Source of the DNA: an uncultured Lachnospiraceae bacterium
Lineage (GTDB): Bacteria; Bacillota; Clostridia; Lachnospirales; Lachnospiraceae
Length of the DNA: 31,768 nucleotides
Direction of reading: 5' to 3'
Assembly: GCA_910584945.1 (NCBI GenBank)
Contig: CAJUDY010000043.1
Coordinates: 1-31,768 of the forward strand
Under the pieces are notes generated by a model. That model saw only the letters and a list, made by a program, of their open reading frames with translations. It searched no databases and was not told the DNA's origin. A program made the position numbers and the translations under genes. Shown here one piece after another: positions 16,133-24,674 of the stretch. The stretch's first letter is position 1; every line of letters starts with the position of its first letter.

Positions 16133-17066
16133 GATGAAACAACATTTAAAGATTTTTTACTCCAGATATGATATTTATCTGATTCCTGGGATGAAGTTCC
16201 TTCTGGCCTTTCTAGTCTTTCTGGTCATGAACAGCCAGATCGGATTCATGGAGAAGGCGGCGAGTCCGGCGGTGTCGCTTCTTTTGGGGCTTTTGTGCTC
16301 TTTTCTGCCGGTAAACATAATGGCGGTGTTCGGAGGGCTCCTTCTGTGCGCCCATGCGTTTGCGCTTTCCCTGGAGACCTTTGCGGTGGCGGCGGGGATT
16401 CTTTTTATCATGTATGCCGTTTACTTCCGGGTCGCGCCGGAGCACGGATATGTACTGGTGCTTACGCCGCTGCTTTTTTTCCTGCGCATTCCCTATGCCC
16501 TGCCGCTGGTGCTGGGCCTTGTGGGCGGTCCCATCTGCGCGGTGCCCGTGGCCTGCGGGACGGTGTGCTATTATTTGATGTATTATATGAAGAACAATGA
16601 GAAAATGCTCTCCAGTTCCGAGGCGGAGAAAGTTTCCGAGAAGCTGATGTATCTGGTGGAGAATGTACTGAACAACAAAGATATGCTGCTGACGATTCTG
16701 GTGCTGGCGGTGACGCTGATGGTCGTCTATGTGATTCGCAGAATGAGTATGGACTATTCCTGGTATCTGGCGATCTGCTTCGGCGCTGTGACCAATGTGG
16801 TGCTGTATTTGATCGGAGGACTGGTCATGAGGATCAGCGTGTCCGTCGGGGCCGTGGTGCTGGGTACGCTTGCAGCGCTCTTGATTGCGTTGGTGGTAGA
16901 TTTTTTTGTGCTGAGCGTGGATTATTCCAGGACAGAATATACGCAGTTTGAAGACGATGAATATTATTACTATGTAAAGGCGGTTCCGAAGATGTCTATC
17001 GCGGTTTCCGACAAAAAGGTGAAGAAGATTAATTCCAGAAACCGGACGGGACGGAAACGGCATTAA
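16116..17066 (+). CDS. Polytopic membrane protein of unknown function
   Basis: The 316 residues contain about eight hydrophobic segments: one near residues 25-45, several between 50 and 150, a loop of about 30 charged residues (MLSSSEAEKVSEKLM), then three more between 190 and 270. The C-terminal tail has a striking acidic/aromatic patch, FEDDEYYYYVKAVPKMS, and ends in a basic run, RNRTGRKRH. No known family is recognised. It overlaps the upstream small membrane protein and lies 36 bases before cdaA; this arrangement suggests one complex or one process at the membrane. Confidence 0.75.
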   Translation: MTALLEMKQHLKIFYSRYDIYLIPGMKFLLAFLVFLVMNSQIGFMEKAASPAVSLLLGLLCSFLPVNIMAVFGGLLLCAHAFALSLETFAVAAGILFIMYAVYFRVAPEHGYVLVLTPLLFFLRIPYALPLVLGLVGGPICAVPVACGTVCYYLMYYMKNNEKMLSSSEAEKVSEKLMYLVENVLNNKDMLLTILVLAVTLMVVYVIRRMSMDYSWYLAICFGAVTNVVLYLIGGLVMRISVSVGAVVLGTLAALLIALVVDFFVLSVDYSRTEYTQFEDDEYYYYVKAVPKMSIAVSDKKVKKINSRNRTGRKRH

Positions 17067-17102
17067 GACGGAACCGGATATTTGCAGAAAGGATGTGGGA
17101 GA

Positions 17103-17972
17103 ATGAATCTTGAACGGCTCAACCAGTATATTTCATGGGATGCGCTGAACATTACGAAGACAGATGTGGCAGAGATCATCATTTTGTCCTTTATTTTCTA
17201 CCAGATCCTGGTATGGATCAAATCCACCCGGGCATGGACCCTTTTAAAGGGTTTTGCCGTGGTGCTTGCGCTTCTGGCGGTGGCGGCGATCTTTCATATG
17301 AATACGATTCTGTGGATTGCGGAAAATTTCTTCAGTCTGGGAATTACGGCCGTGATTATCGTGTTTCAGCCGGAGCTGCGCCGGGCGCTGGAACAGCTGG
17401 GAGAGAAGAATATCTTAAGCTCCATTGTCCCTTTTGACAGTTCCAGGAAGGAGGAGGAAGGGATTACAGACCGAACGATTCAGGAGCTTATAAGAGCCTG
17501 CTTTGAGATGGGAAAAGCGAGAACCGGCGCTCTGATTGTTCTGGAGCAGAGCGTGAGCCTGAAGGAATATGAGCGGACCGGGATCTCCATCGACGCGGTG
17601 GTGTCCAGTCAGCTTCTTCTGAATATTTTTGAGAAGAATACGCCTCTTCATGACGGGGCGGTGATTCAGAGCGGCAACCGGCTCCGGTCCGCCACCTGTT
17701 ATCTGCCGCTGTCAGATAATATGAACCTGAGTAAAGCGCTCGGCACCAGACACCGGGCGGCGGTGGGCGTCAGCGAGGTCAGCGATTCTCTGACCATCGT
17801 GGTGTCCGAGGAGACCGGGTCGGTCTCTGTGGCAAAGAACGGACGGCTTCTGCGCAACCTGAACCAGGAGCAGTTGAAAGAGCAGCTGCAGACTTTGCAG
17901 GTGAAGCCGGAGGAGGGCAGAAAGATCAAATTATGGAAGGGGCGGGGGAAAAATGAAGACAAAACTGTTTAA
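17103..17972 (+). CDS. cdaA: Diadenylate cyclase CdaA
   Basis: CdaA makes cyclic di-AMP from two ATP at the cytoplasmic face of the membrane, controlling potassium, osmotic balance and wall homeostasis. The 289 residues start with three transmembrane segments (about 22-90). The DAC domain follows, with the catalytic DGA at 184-186 (LHDGAVIQ) and RHRAA at 216-220, both intact. The ATG at 17103 follows AAAGGATG by 7 bases; an upstream in-frame ATG at 17082 has no better site. The gene overlaps cdaR by 20 bases, the usual order. Confidence 0.95.
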   Translation: MNLERLNQYISWDALNITKTDVAEIIILSFIFYQILVWIKSTRAWTLLKGFAVVLALLAVAAIFHMNTILWIAENFFSLGITAVIIVFQPELRRALEQLGEKNILSSIVPFDSSRKEEEGITDRTIQELIRACFEMGKARTGALIVLEQSVSLKEYERTGISIDAVVSSQLLLNIFEKNTPLHDGAVIQSGNRLRSATCYLPLSDNMNLSKALGTRHRAAVGVSEVSDSLTIVVSEETGSVSVAKNGRLLRNLNQEQLKEQLQTLQVKPEEGRKIKLWKGRGKNEDKTV

Positions 17973-19209
17973 CAACCTGCTTCTGAAGCTTTTGTCCGTA
18001 ATCGGAGCCGTCGTCCTCTGGCTTGTGGTGGTGAATATCGACGATGCTGTGGGCAGCAGACCGCTGCGCAATGTAAAAGTGAACATGGTGAATATGGAAG
18101 CGATCACTTCTCAGGGGCAGATGTGCCGGATTGAGGAGGGCACGGATGTGGTGGACCTGACGGTGTACGCCAGACGCAGCGTGCTGAACAAGCTGAAAGC
18201 ATCGGATTTTGTGGTGACTGCGGATATGCAGAAGGATCTGCAGTACGGCAGTATGGTAAAAATCGAAGTGGAATATGTGGGAGACTCCACCATCGAGCGG
18301 GTGGACCAGAACCGGGAGAATGTGCTGGTCAGCATTGAAGAATCGGTGACGGAACAGTTCAAAGTGACGGTAAGAACCAGCGGAGATCCGGACAAGGAAA
18401 AGGGCCTTGTGGTGGGGACAGCGGTTCCGGAGCAGTCGGTCATCGAAATCACCGGGCCGGTCTCCGTGGTGGAGCGGATCAAAAGCGTGGTGGTGGAAGT
18501 CAATATTACCGGGATTACCGGTACGATGGTGCGCTCCGGCAAGCTTAAGCTTCTGGACAGCGACGGAGCTGCTATCGACGGAACCTATCTGGAGTATTAC
18601 GGCAAGGATCAGGAGTTCAATGTGACGGTGACGACGCTGAACACCAAGCGGGTCGGCATCAGCTTTGATATCAGTAAAGCTGCGCCGGAGGGCTGCAGTC
18701 TTGAATCCATCTCATACCTGCCGGAGACGGTGACAATCGCGGGCATGAACAGTCAGATCCGTTCGATCTATAACCTGGAGATCCCGCCGGAGGCTTTGAA
18801 TCCGGAAGGAACCATGGGCAAAGTGGAACAGCGGGTGGACATCAGTCCGTATCTGGATGACGGGCTGGTGATCCCGGACGAGGACGAACGGGAGATTGTG
18901 GTGACGATGGAGATCGTCCCCCATGTCTCCAGAAGCTTTTTCTTCCAGGGGGAACAGGTAGAGCTTCTCAACCTTCAGCCAGGGCTTGCTCCGGACTGGT
19001 CAGAGTCCGGAACGATCGAAGTGACGGTCAGCGGGGTGGAAGCGGACCTTGAGGCACTGGCTGCGGAACAGATGGTGCTCACAGCAGACCTTTCGGAATA
19101 CCGGAGAGCGGGAACTTATGAGATCCCGGTATCTGTGACGGTGCCGGAGCATATTCAGGTGCCGGAAGGCCTGGAAATCACGTTGACGCTTGTAAAAGCG
19201 GAGGAATAA
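17953..19209 (+). CDS. cdaR: CdaR (YbbR-repeat) regulator of CdaA
   Basis: The 418-residue protein has a single N-terminal transmembrane anchor (LLLKLLSVIGAVVLWLVVVNI) and about four extracytoplasmic YbbR repeats, seen as recurring patterns of the type GYxxxxVTVxPxxVxVxG (for example EQSVIEITGPVSVVERIKSV and LPETVTIAGMNSQIRSI). CdaR proteins bind CdaA across the membrane and tune c-di-AMP output. The start overlaps cdaA. In many Firmicutes glmM comes next; here a hairpin-rich gap and a polysaccharide locus follow instead. Confidence 0.93.
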   Translation: MKTKLFNNLLLKLLSVIGAVVLWLVVVNIDDAVGSRPLRNVKVNMVNMEAITSQGQMCRIEEGTDVVDLTVYARRSVLNKLKASDFVVTADMQKDLQYGSMVKIEVEYVGDSTIERVDQNRENVLVSIEESVTEQFKVTVRTSGDPDKEKGLVVGTAVPEQSVIEITGPVSVVERIKSVVVEVNITGITGTMVRSGKLKLLDSDGAAIDGTYLEYYGKDQEFNVTVTTLNTKRVGISFDISKAAPEGCSLESISYLPETVTIAGMNSQIRSIYNLEIPPEALNPEGTMGKVEQRVDISPYLDDGLVIPDEDEREIVVTMEIVPHVSRSFFFQGEQVELLNLQPGLAPDWSESGTIEVTVSGVEADLEALAAEQMVLTADLSEYRRAGTYEIPVSVTVPEHIQVPEGLEITLTLVKAEE

Positions 19210-19239
19210 AAAAGGAACGGAATGGTTGCAGGGTACAGC

Positions 19240-19273
19240 CTGTCCGGGTGAAAAGCGGTTTTCATCCTGGCAG
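19240..19273 (+). terminator. First strong hairpin after cdaR
   Basis: CTGTCCGGGTGAAAA (from 19240) pairs with TTTTCATCCTGGCAG (to 19273) with two single-base bulges and a GCGG loop. No T-tract follows. It may be a terminator remnant or an mRNA 3'-end stabiliser. Confidence 0.5.
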
Positions 19274-19279
19274 ACTGTA

Positions 19280-19324
19280 TTTTGTATCATGTGAAAGTTC
19301 TCCGAACTTCCCCATGATACAAAA
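19280..19324 (+). terminator. Second long hairpin after cdaR
   Basis: TTTTGTATCATG (19280-19291) and CATGATACAAAA (19313-19324) are perfect 12-base inverted repeats. Inside them GAAAGTTC and GAACTTC pair again around TCC, extending the stem almost to the loop. A tiny GCCC-TCC-GGGC hairpin follows at 19325-19335. The symmetrical A and T runs suit bidirectional termination, although no gene on the opposite strand ends here. Confidence 0.5.
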
Positions 19325-19366
19325 GCCCTCCGGGCAGGATTCTTATTTAAATATTCAGAGGTAGGA

Positions 19367-22000
19367 ATGATGGAGACAGTGTCAAAAAAAGGAAGAAAAT
19401 ATCTGATTTTATGGGCGGCATTCTGCCTGCTGGTTACTGCTTTGGGGGTTCTCCTTCCAGTGAAGCAGATGCGTTCTCTGGGGCTTGCCGGGGCGAATCA
19501 GGCGAACCTTCGTACATCTACCGGGGAATTAAGGGATGGCAGCCTGCTGGAATTCACGATGGAACTGCCTTCTGAGGAAGCCGAACAGATTGGTTTTTTC
19601 TTTACAGTGAATCATCACACGGATCTGGAAGGGCAGCTAAGCCTTCGTGCCATTCAGGGAGAGCATACGGTCGGGGAACAGCAGTATGCCCTGGAGGAGC
19701 TGACGGAGGATCAGTTTCTGTTCGTGCCTCTGGCTTTGACCTCTGGGGACGGTGAAAGGTCAAAGGACTTAACCGTTCAGATTTTCACTGACGCGAAGGA
19801 CCGAGGGCCTTCCGTGTGGCTTAATGAGACTACGGTGAATCCCGGCAGCGCTTCTTTTGACGGGGGACTTCTTGAGAAAAGCCTGGTTTACAATCTGATC
19901 TACCCTGTATGGGTGCATCAGTACCAGAAACCCTTCGGGGCAGGGATGATTCTATTGCTTTTTGGAATTGGCATCTATGGGGCGGGCGGTTTTCGAAGGA
20001 TTGAAAAAGGGAAGAAGAAAAAAGGAGAAAAAGAACCTGTTCTGGTGCTTCCCACCCTTCGCGAGACGGCGGTTCTTGGGGGCATGGTGCTTGTGACGGC
20101 CCTTTTGTTCCTCTATTTGTACGATACGCAAATCCGCATCGCTCAGAATACGACGGAGAAAAGGACGGTGCTGGAGGCGGACGGGGAAGTGCTGCCGATC
20201 AATGAGGAGAATCGTTTCTTGAGCCAGAAGGTGAGGCCGGGAGAGGATCAGTTGACCGGATTCGGCGTACGTTTTTTCCTGGATACCGAAGAAGGGGCTG
20301 CGCTGACAAAAGGGAGTATGAAGGCGGTGGTGACGGACCTGACTCTTCGTCAGGTTCTCTGCGAGACAGAAGTAGAAGCGTCCCAATTCCTCTCCGGGGA
20401 ATATGTGGGACTTTTGTTCCGGGATTCCCAGGAGGGCGCGGCGGATCACGAGTACCAGATTGACCTTTCCTTTTCTCCGGAGCTTCTGGATACGGGGCTT
20501 GCGGTGATGACCAGCGAAGATGGGCTGTGCGTCAATGCCTATCTTTACTTTAACATCTTTTTAAAGCGATTTTTCTTTTTTATTTTTCTTGCGGTGGAGT
20601 TTTTTGTCTGCCTGTTCTGGTATGCCGCCCTTGTAAAGCGGGCGCGGCTGGAAAATGTGCTGTTCCTGACGCTGCTGTGCTGCGGATTTTTATACAATAT
20701 TCTGCTCACTCCGCAGATGGTGCCGGACGAAGAGAAGCATATGGACATGGCTTACCGCTACAGCAATGAGCTGCTGGGTTATGACTCTCTGGGAGATACC
20801 CGGTGCCTCATGAGGGGGGACGACGCGGCGATTACCTTTACCGCATCCCCTTCCTTCGGAAATTACCGGAATATTTACTATGGATTGTTTTCCGGCGTAC
20901 AGGATGATCGGATGGTGGAGGCGGAGATCAACAGCAATATAGAAGGAAGCCTTCTTCTGTATCTTCCGGCCGTGCTGGGTATGAGTCTTGCCCGTATGCT
21001 GGGGCTTGGAACCGTTCCCATGCTTCTGCTGGCCAGATACCTGAATCTCATCGTATTTGCTCTGTTTGCCCGGGCGGGGATGAAGCGCCTTCCCTTCGGA
21101 AAGATGACGCTGTTCCTCATGGCGCTTCTTCCGGTAAATATCCAGCAGTGTACCTCCTTCTCCCACGACGCCATGGTGCACGGACTTCTGTTCTTTTACA
21201 GCTGCCTGTGTCTGCAGATGATCTTCGGGGAGGAAGAGGTGAGCGGGGGCAGGATGGCACTTCTGGAGCTGATGGCCTGCTTCCTTGTGTACTGCAAAAA
21301 CGGGAGCTATCTGCCTCTTTGTTTCCTGCCCCTTTTGATTCCCCGGGAAAAGTTCGGAGGAAAGAAGCAAAAGCGGGTGGCCCTGGGGGCGGCCTTTGCG
21401 ATTCCTGTATTTTTGTTCCTTCTGAAACATATGCAGATGGTGACGGGGATTATGCAGACGACCGAGGCCACCAGTGTGGTCAGCACCGAGAGTGGGGCCG
21501 TGTATATGACCGGATATACCATTGGATATTTTTTAAAGGAACCCTTGGAGTTTGTTTATATGATTTTGAATACAATTCTGGACAAGACAGGCTTTTATCT
21601 GGAGTCCCTGGTAGGTTACAAGCTTGGATGGGTGGAGATCGAGACCTCTATGGTGCTGGTGGCGCTCTACTGGTTCCTTTTGTTCCTGTCTTCCTGCGAC
21701 GTCCGGGGAGAGCGGGTGAAGATCGGTGCCTTTCAGAGATTCTGGATGCTGCTTTTGTGTGCGGGATGCACAGGACTGATTCTTCTGGGCATGCTGCTTC
21801 AGTGGACGCCCATGGGACATGTCTCCATCGAGGGGGTTCAGGGAAGATATTTTCTGCCGTTTCTTTTGATTTTTCTAACCGCCTTAAAAAGCCGGAGCGT
21901 CCTTCTGGAACGGCGGATGGACCGGGGGATCGCGGCGGCTGCTGCAGCAGGACAGCTTCTGACGCTGATCCTGGTGATCCGTCAGGTGACGATGGTATAA
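19367..22000 (+). CDS. Large DUF2142-like membrane protein of the polysaccharide locus
   Basis: The 877-residue protein starts with a transmembrane segment (residues 11-30) and an extracytoplasmic region of about 150 residues. A second membrane segment and loop follow, then a second extracytoplasmic beta-rich region (about 250-385). From about 395 there is a polytopic part with roughly ten helices. Near residue 450 it has VPDEEKHMDMAYRYSNEL, the acidic motif after an early helix typical of the DUF2142 group. That group resembles GT-C glycosyltransferases, so transfer of a lipid-linked sugar onto a surface glycan is inferred. Two adjacent ATGs (19367, 19370) follow AGGTAGG. It opens the polysaccharide locus. 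Confidence 0.72.
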   Translation: MMETVSKKGRKYLILWAAFCLLVTALGVLLPVKQMRSLGLAGANQANLRTSTGELRDGSLLEFTMELPSEEAEQIGFFFTVNHHTDLEGQLSLRAIQGEHTVGEQQYALEELTEDQFLFVPLALTSGDGERSKDLTVQIFTDAKDRGPSVWLNETTVNPGSASFDGGLLEKSLVYNLIYPVWVHQYQKPFGAGMILLLFGIGIYGAGGFRRIEKGKKKKGEKEPVLVLPTLRETAVLGGMVLVTALLFLYLYDTQIRIAQNTTEKRTVLEADGEVLPINEENRFLSQKVRPGEDQLTGFGVRFFLDTEEGAALTKGSMKAVVTDLTLRQVLCETEVEASQFLSGEYVGLLFRDSQEGAADHEYQIDLSFSPELLDTGLAVMTSEDGLCVNAYLYFNIFLKRFFFFIFLAVEFFVCLFWYAALVKRARLENVLFLTLLCCGFLYNILLTPQMVPDEEKHMDMAYRYSNELLGYDSLGDTRCLMRGDDAAITFTASPSFGNYRNIYYGLFSGVQDDRMVEAEINSNIEGSLLLYLPAVLGMSLARMLGLGTVPMLLLARYLNLIVFALFARAGMKRLPFGKMTLFLMALLPVNIQQCTSFSHDAMVHGLLFFYSCLCLQMIFGEEEVSGGRMALLELMACFLVYCKNGSYLPLCFLPLLIPREKFGGKKQKRVALGAAFAIPVFLFLLKHMQMVTGIMQTTEATSVVSTESGAVYMTGYTIGYFLKEPLEFVYMILNTILDKTGFYLESLVGYKLGWVEIETSMVLVALYWFLLFLSSCDVRGERVKIGAFQRFWMLLLCAGCTGLILLGMLLQWTPMGHVSIEGVQGRYFLPFLLIFLTALKSRSVLLERRMDRGIAAAAAAGQLLTLILVIRQVTMV

Positions 22001-22022
22001 CTTCTAAGATGGAAAACTTCTA

Positions 22023-22071
22023 AAAACAGCAATGATCCGTACAAGCTCCCGGGAGGGGAACTGCGGAACTT
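22023..22071 (+). repeat. Structured leader element, copy A (before the flippase)
   Basis: This 49-base element begins AAAACAGCAATG and ends TGCGGAACTT. GCAAT (22029-22033) pairs with AACTGC (P1, one mismatch). An unpaired stretch holds CCGTACAA, and TCCC (22047-22050) pairs with GGGA (22056-22059) as P2. It is nearly identical to copy B at 25653-25700, including the stretches outside the stems. It starts 22 bases after one gene's stop and ends just before the flippase ribosome binding site, so it lies in the 5' leader. A direct repeat AACTTCTAA (21999 and 22015) precedes it. Confidence 0.7.
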
Positions 22072-22088
22072 AAATAGGAGAACGTTAC

Positions 22089-23627
22089 ATGGATAAAAAA
22101 AGACTGGCAATCAATATGACGGCGCAGCTTCTGGCTTTTGCCGTGAATATGGGAATCAGCTTTTTTCTGGCCCGGATCATCGAGGAGCAGATTGGGGAGA
22201 ATACCTATGGGTTTGTGGCGCTGGCCAATCAGTTTGTACTCTATGCCCAGATTGTGGTATCGGCGCTGAATACCATGGCCAGCCGGTTTGTGACGATTCA
22301 TATTCATCGGGGAGAGGAGCAGACCGCAAGTGAATATTTCTCCTCGGTCTTTTTTGGAAATGTCATTATGGCGGGGATTTTCCTGATCCCGGCCCTGGTG
22401 ATCGTTCTGTTCATGGGCTATATGCCGTTCCTGAATGTGCCGGGAGAGATTTTAAGAGACGTGCAGCTTCTGTGGGCCTTTGTGTTCGGCAATTTCTTCC
22501 TGAGCATTATTACTTCCGTATACGGAGTGTCTACCTATGCCATGAACCGCCTGGATCTGACTTCCATACGGACCATGATCGCGGATATTCTGCGGATCGC
22601 TTTTTTGTTCGTGACTTTTTTTATTTGGAAGCCGACTCTTTGGTATATCGGAGCGGCTTCCCTCTTAAGCACTTCGTACATCGCCTTCTGGAACCGGAGA
22701 TTCACCAGGCAGCTTCTGCCGGATATCCGGATGTCCGTGAAAAACTTTCGCTGGAAGAAGGTGTGGGAGCTGGTCTCCCTTGGGGCATGGAATTCCCTGA
22801 CCCGGCTGGGACAGCAGCTTCTGGACGGGATCGGTGTCCTGCTCTCGGGCGCGTTGATTCTGGACGGGAACGCTTCCATGACCCTGTTGGCGCTGGCAAC
22901 CCAGGTGCCCACGGCCATCACCAGCCTGATGGGAACGATTGTGGGAGTATTCAATCCCCAGATCACCATCGCCTATGCGGAGGGGGATAAGGAGAAGCTG
23001 GTGGGAGTGATCAAGAGCAGCAACCGGATTCTGATCTTCCTTATGAGTATCCCCATCGCCTTTCTGACAGCCTACGGCATAGACTTCTACCGGCTCTGGC
23101 AGCCCTCCAAGGACCCTCTCGCGCTGCAGAAGCTCTCCATCCTGGCTGTGGGGGTGCTGTATATTAGTATGAGCATCCAGGTGCTCTACCACGTATTTAT
23201 CATCACCAAGAAGGTTAAGTGGAATTCCTTGGTGCTTCTTGGCTCCGGGGTGCTCTCCTCCGTCATGTCGCTGGTGCTTCTGAAAACCACGAACCTGGGA
23301 GCGGCCTGCTTTCCGCTGTCCAGTATGGTCACCGGCCTTCTGCGGAATCTGATCTTTACGCCCATCTATGCGGCCAGATGTCTTGAGATCCGCTGGAACC
23401 GGTTTTACAGCGACATTGTCCTGGGGTGGGTGTCCATCGGGACCATTTTGATTCTGGGACTCTTCTCCCGTGCGGTGTATCCGATTCATTCCTGGGGAAG
23501 CCTGATCCTGACGGGAGTTGTCGTGGGACCTTTGGCACTGCTGGTGAACTTTTTTGTGATTTTGCGAAAAGAGGAGCGAAAGACGGTGATTGATATGGTC
23601 GCTTCCAGACTGAAAGGAGCGGAGTAG
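22089..23627 (+). CDS. Wzx-type polysaccharide flippase
   Basis: This 512-residue protein of the MATE-like oligosaccharide flippase superfamily has about 14 predicted transmembrane segments. It begins MTAQLLAFAVNMGISFFLARII, the usual Wzx start, with an NTYGFVALANQFVLY motif soon after. It should turn lipid-linked repeat units to the outer face of the membrane. AGGAG stands 8 bases before the ATG, immediately after leader element copy A. The next gene, a glycosyltransferase, begins with the very next base after the stop, which points to translational coupling. Confidence 0.88.
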   Translation: MDKKRLAINMTAQLLAFAVNMGISFFLARIIEEQIGENTYGFVALANQFVLYAQIVVSALNTMASRFVTIHIHRGEEQTASEYFSSVFFGNVIMAGIFLIPALVIVLFMGYMPFLNVPGEILRDVQLLWAFVFGNFFLSIITSVYGVSTYAMNRLDLTSIRTMIADILRIAFLFVTFFIWKPTLWYIGAASLLSTSYIAFWNRRFTRQLLPDIRMSVKNFRWKKVWELVSLGAWNSLTRLGQQLLDGIGVLLSGALILDGNASMTLLALATQVPTAITSLMGTIVGVFNPQITIAYAEGDKEKLVGVIKSSNRILIFLMSIPIAFLTAYGIDFYRLWQPSKDPLALQKLSILAVGVLYISMSIQVLYHVFIITKKVKWNSLVLLGSGVLSSVMSLVLLKTTNLGAACFPLSSMVTGLLRNLIFTPIYAARCLEIRWNRFYSDIVLGWVSIGTILILGLFSRAVYPIHSWGSLILTGVVVGPLALLVNFFVILRKEERKTVIDMVASRLKGAE

Positions 23628-24668
23628 ATGTGCAGCTTTAGCGTTGTGATCCCGGTGTATGAGGCGAAGGAGCATCTAAGCCGTTGTGTGGACTCCTGGC
23701 TTGGACAGACCAAAGGAGATCTGGAACTGATCCTGGTGGACGACGGGTCCACGGACGGAAGCGGGGAACTGTGCGACTGGTATGCCGGGAGAGACCAGAG
23801 GGTCCGGGTGATTCATCAGGAAAATGCCGGAGTCTCGGTCGCGAGAAACGCCGGGATTGAGAGGGCGAAAGGAACGTATGTGCTCTTTACCGACAGCGAC
23901 GACTATGTGGCCGAGGACTATCTGGAGCAGATGGACAGAGCTATGGAGGAATCCGGTGCGGACCTTACGCTCTGCGGCTTTCATCATCTGTACGATGGGG
24001 CGGATATCCGGAAGCTTCCCGGCAGGACAAGGACCGTCCGGCTATTGGAAGGGGCGGAGGACTTTTTATCCCTCTATGAACAGAGCTTTTTGAATATGCC
24101 CTGGAACAAGATGTACAAAAGAGAGCGGATGGGCAGATTTGATCCCTCCTTAAGCCTGGGGGAAGACCTGCTTTTTAATCTGGATTATCTGACCCGGTGC
24201 GAGAAGATCGCTGTCCTTTCCAACCCTCTTTGCTATTACATTCAGGAGGAGCAGAAAGTCACCCTCTCCTCCGAAAAGCGGAAAGACCGGCTGCTTTTGG
24301 CCAAAAGGGTCTGTCAGGAGACAGAGGAATTCTATGACCGGCTTTTGGGAAAGCAGGAAGATCCTCTGCGAAAAAGAGGACATCAGAGAATCTTTACCCG
24401 TTATATGAATGAGGTGATGGATGAGTGTGAGAAACTTCCGGTGGACAAAAGTCTTTCCGTGAGGGAGAAGATACGTTCCATCCGCGCCTATGGGGAAGAC
24501 CCCTGGGTAAAGGAACGGGGGGACGAGGCGATCTTTTCATATCTGGATTACCGGATTCTCTGGTTTTTCCTCCGGCGGCAAAGAGCGGGAATGGTATATG
24601 GACTGTGCGTGCTGCGTCGGGCCCTGGTGGCCCTGGTGCACTGGATTCGAAGAAAGGGGCGGACCTGA
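23628..24668 (+). CDS. Family 2 glycosyltransferase
   Basis: The protein has 346 residues with a GT-A fold at the N-terminus: VVIPVYEAKEHLSRCVDS, the UDP-binding DDGS at 38-41, ARNAGIERAKG, and the metal-binding DSDD at 89-92. The acceptor half shows MPWNKMYKRE and LGEDLLFN, where the ED pair holds the likely catalytic base. It ends in a basic/hydrophobic tail able to touch the membrane. It probably adds one sugar to a lipid-linked repeat unit; donor and acceptor are unknown. AAGGAGCGGAG in the end of the flippase gene is the ribosome binding site. Confidence 0.9.
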   Translation: MCSFSVVIPVYEAKEHLSRCVDSWLGQTKGDLELILVDDGSTDGSGELCDWYAGRDQRVRVIHQENAGVSVARNAGIERAKGTYVLFTDSDDYVAEDYLEQMDRAMEESGADLTLCGFHHLYDGADIRKLPGRTRTVRLLEGAEDFLSLYEQSFLNMPWNKMYKRERMGRFDPSLSLGEDLLFNLDYLTRCEKIAVLSNPLCYYIQEEQKVTLSSEKRKDRLLLAKRVCQETEEFYDRLLGKQEDPLRKRGHQRIFTRYMNEVMDECEKLPVDKSLSVREKIRSIRAYGEDPWVKERGDEAIFSYLDYRILWFFLRRQRAGMVYGLCVLRRALVALVHWIRRKGRT

Positions 24669-24674
24669 GGAACG

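Noticed and set aside
22665..23675. A 336-codon minus-strand frame opposite the flippase
   Set aside because: Composition (His, Gln, Gly rich) is typical of an antisense shadow, and the flippase is clear on the plus strand.
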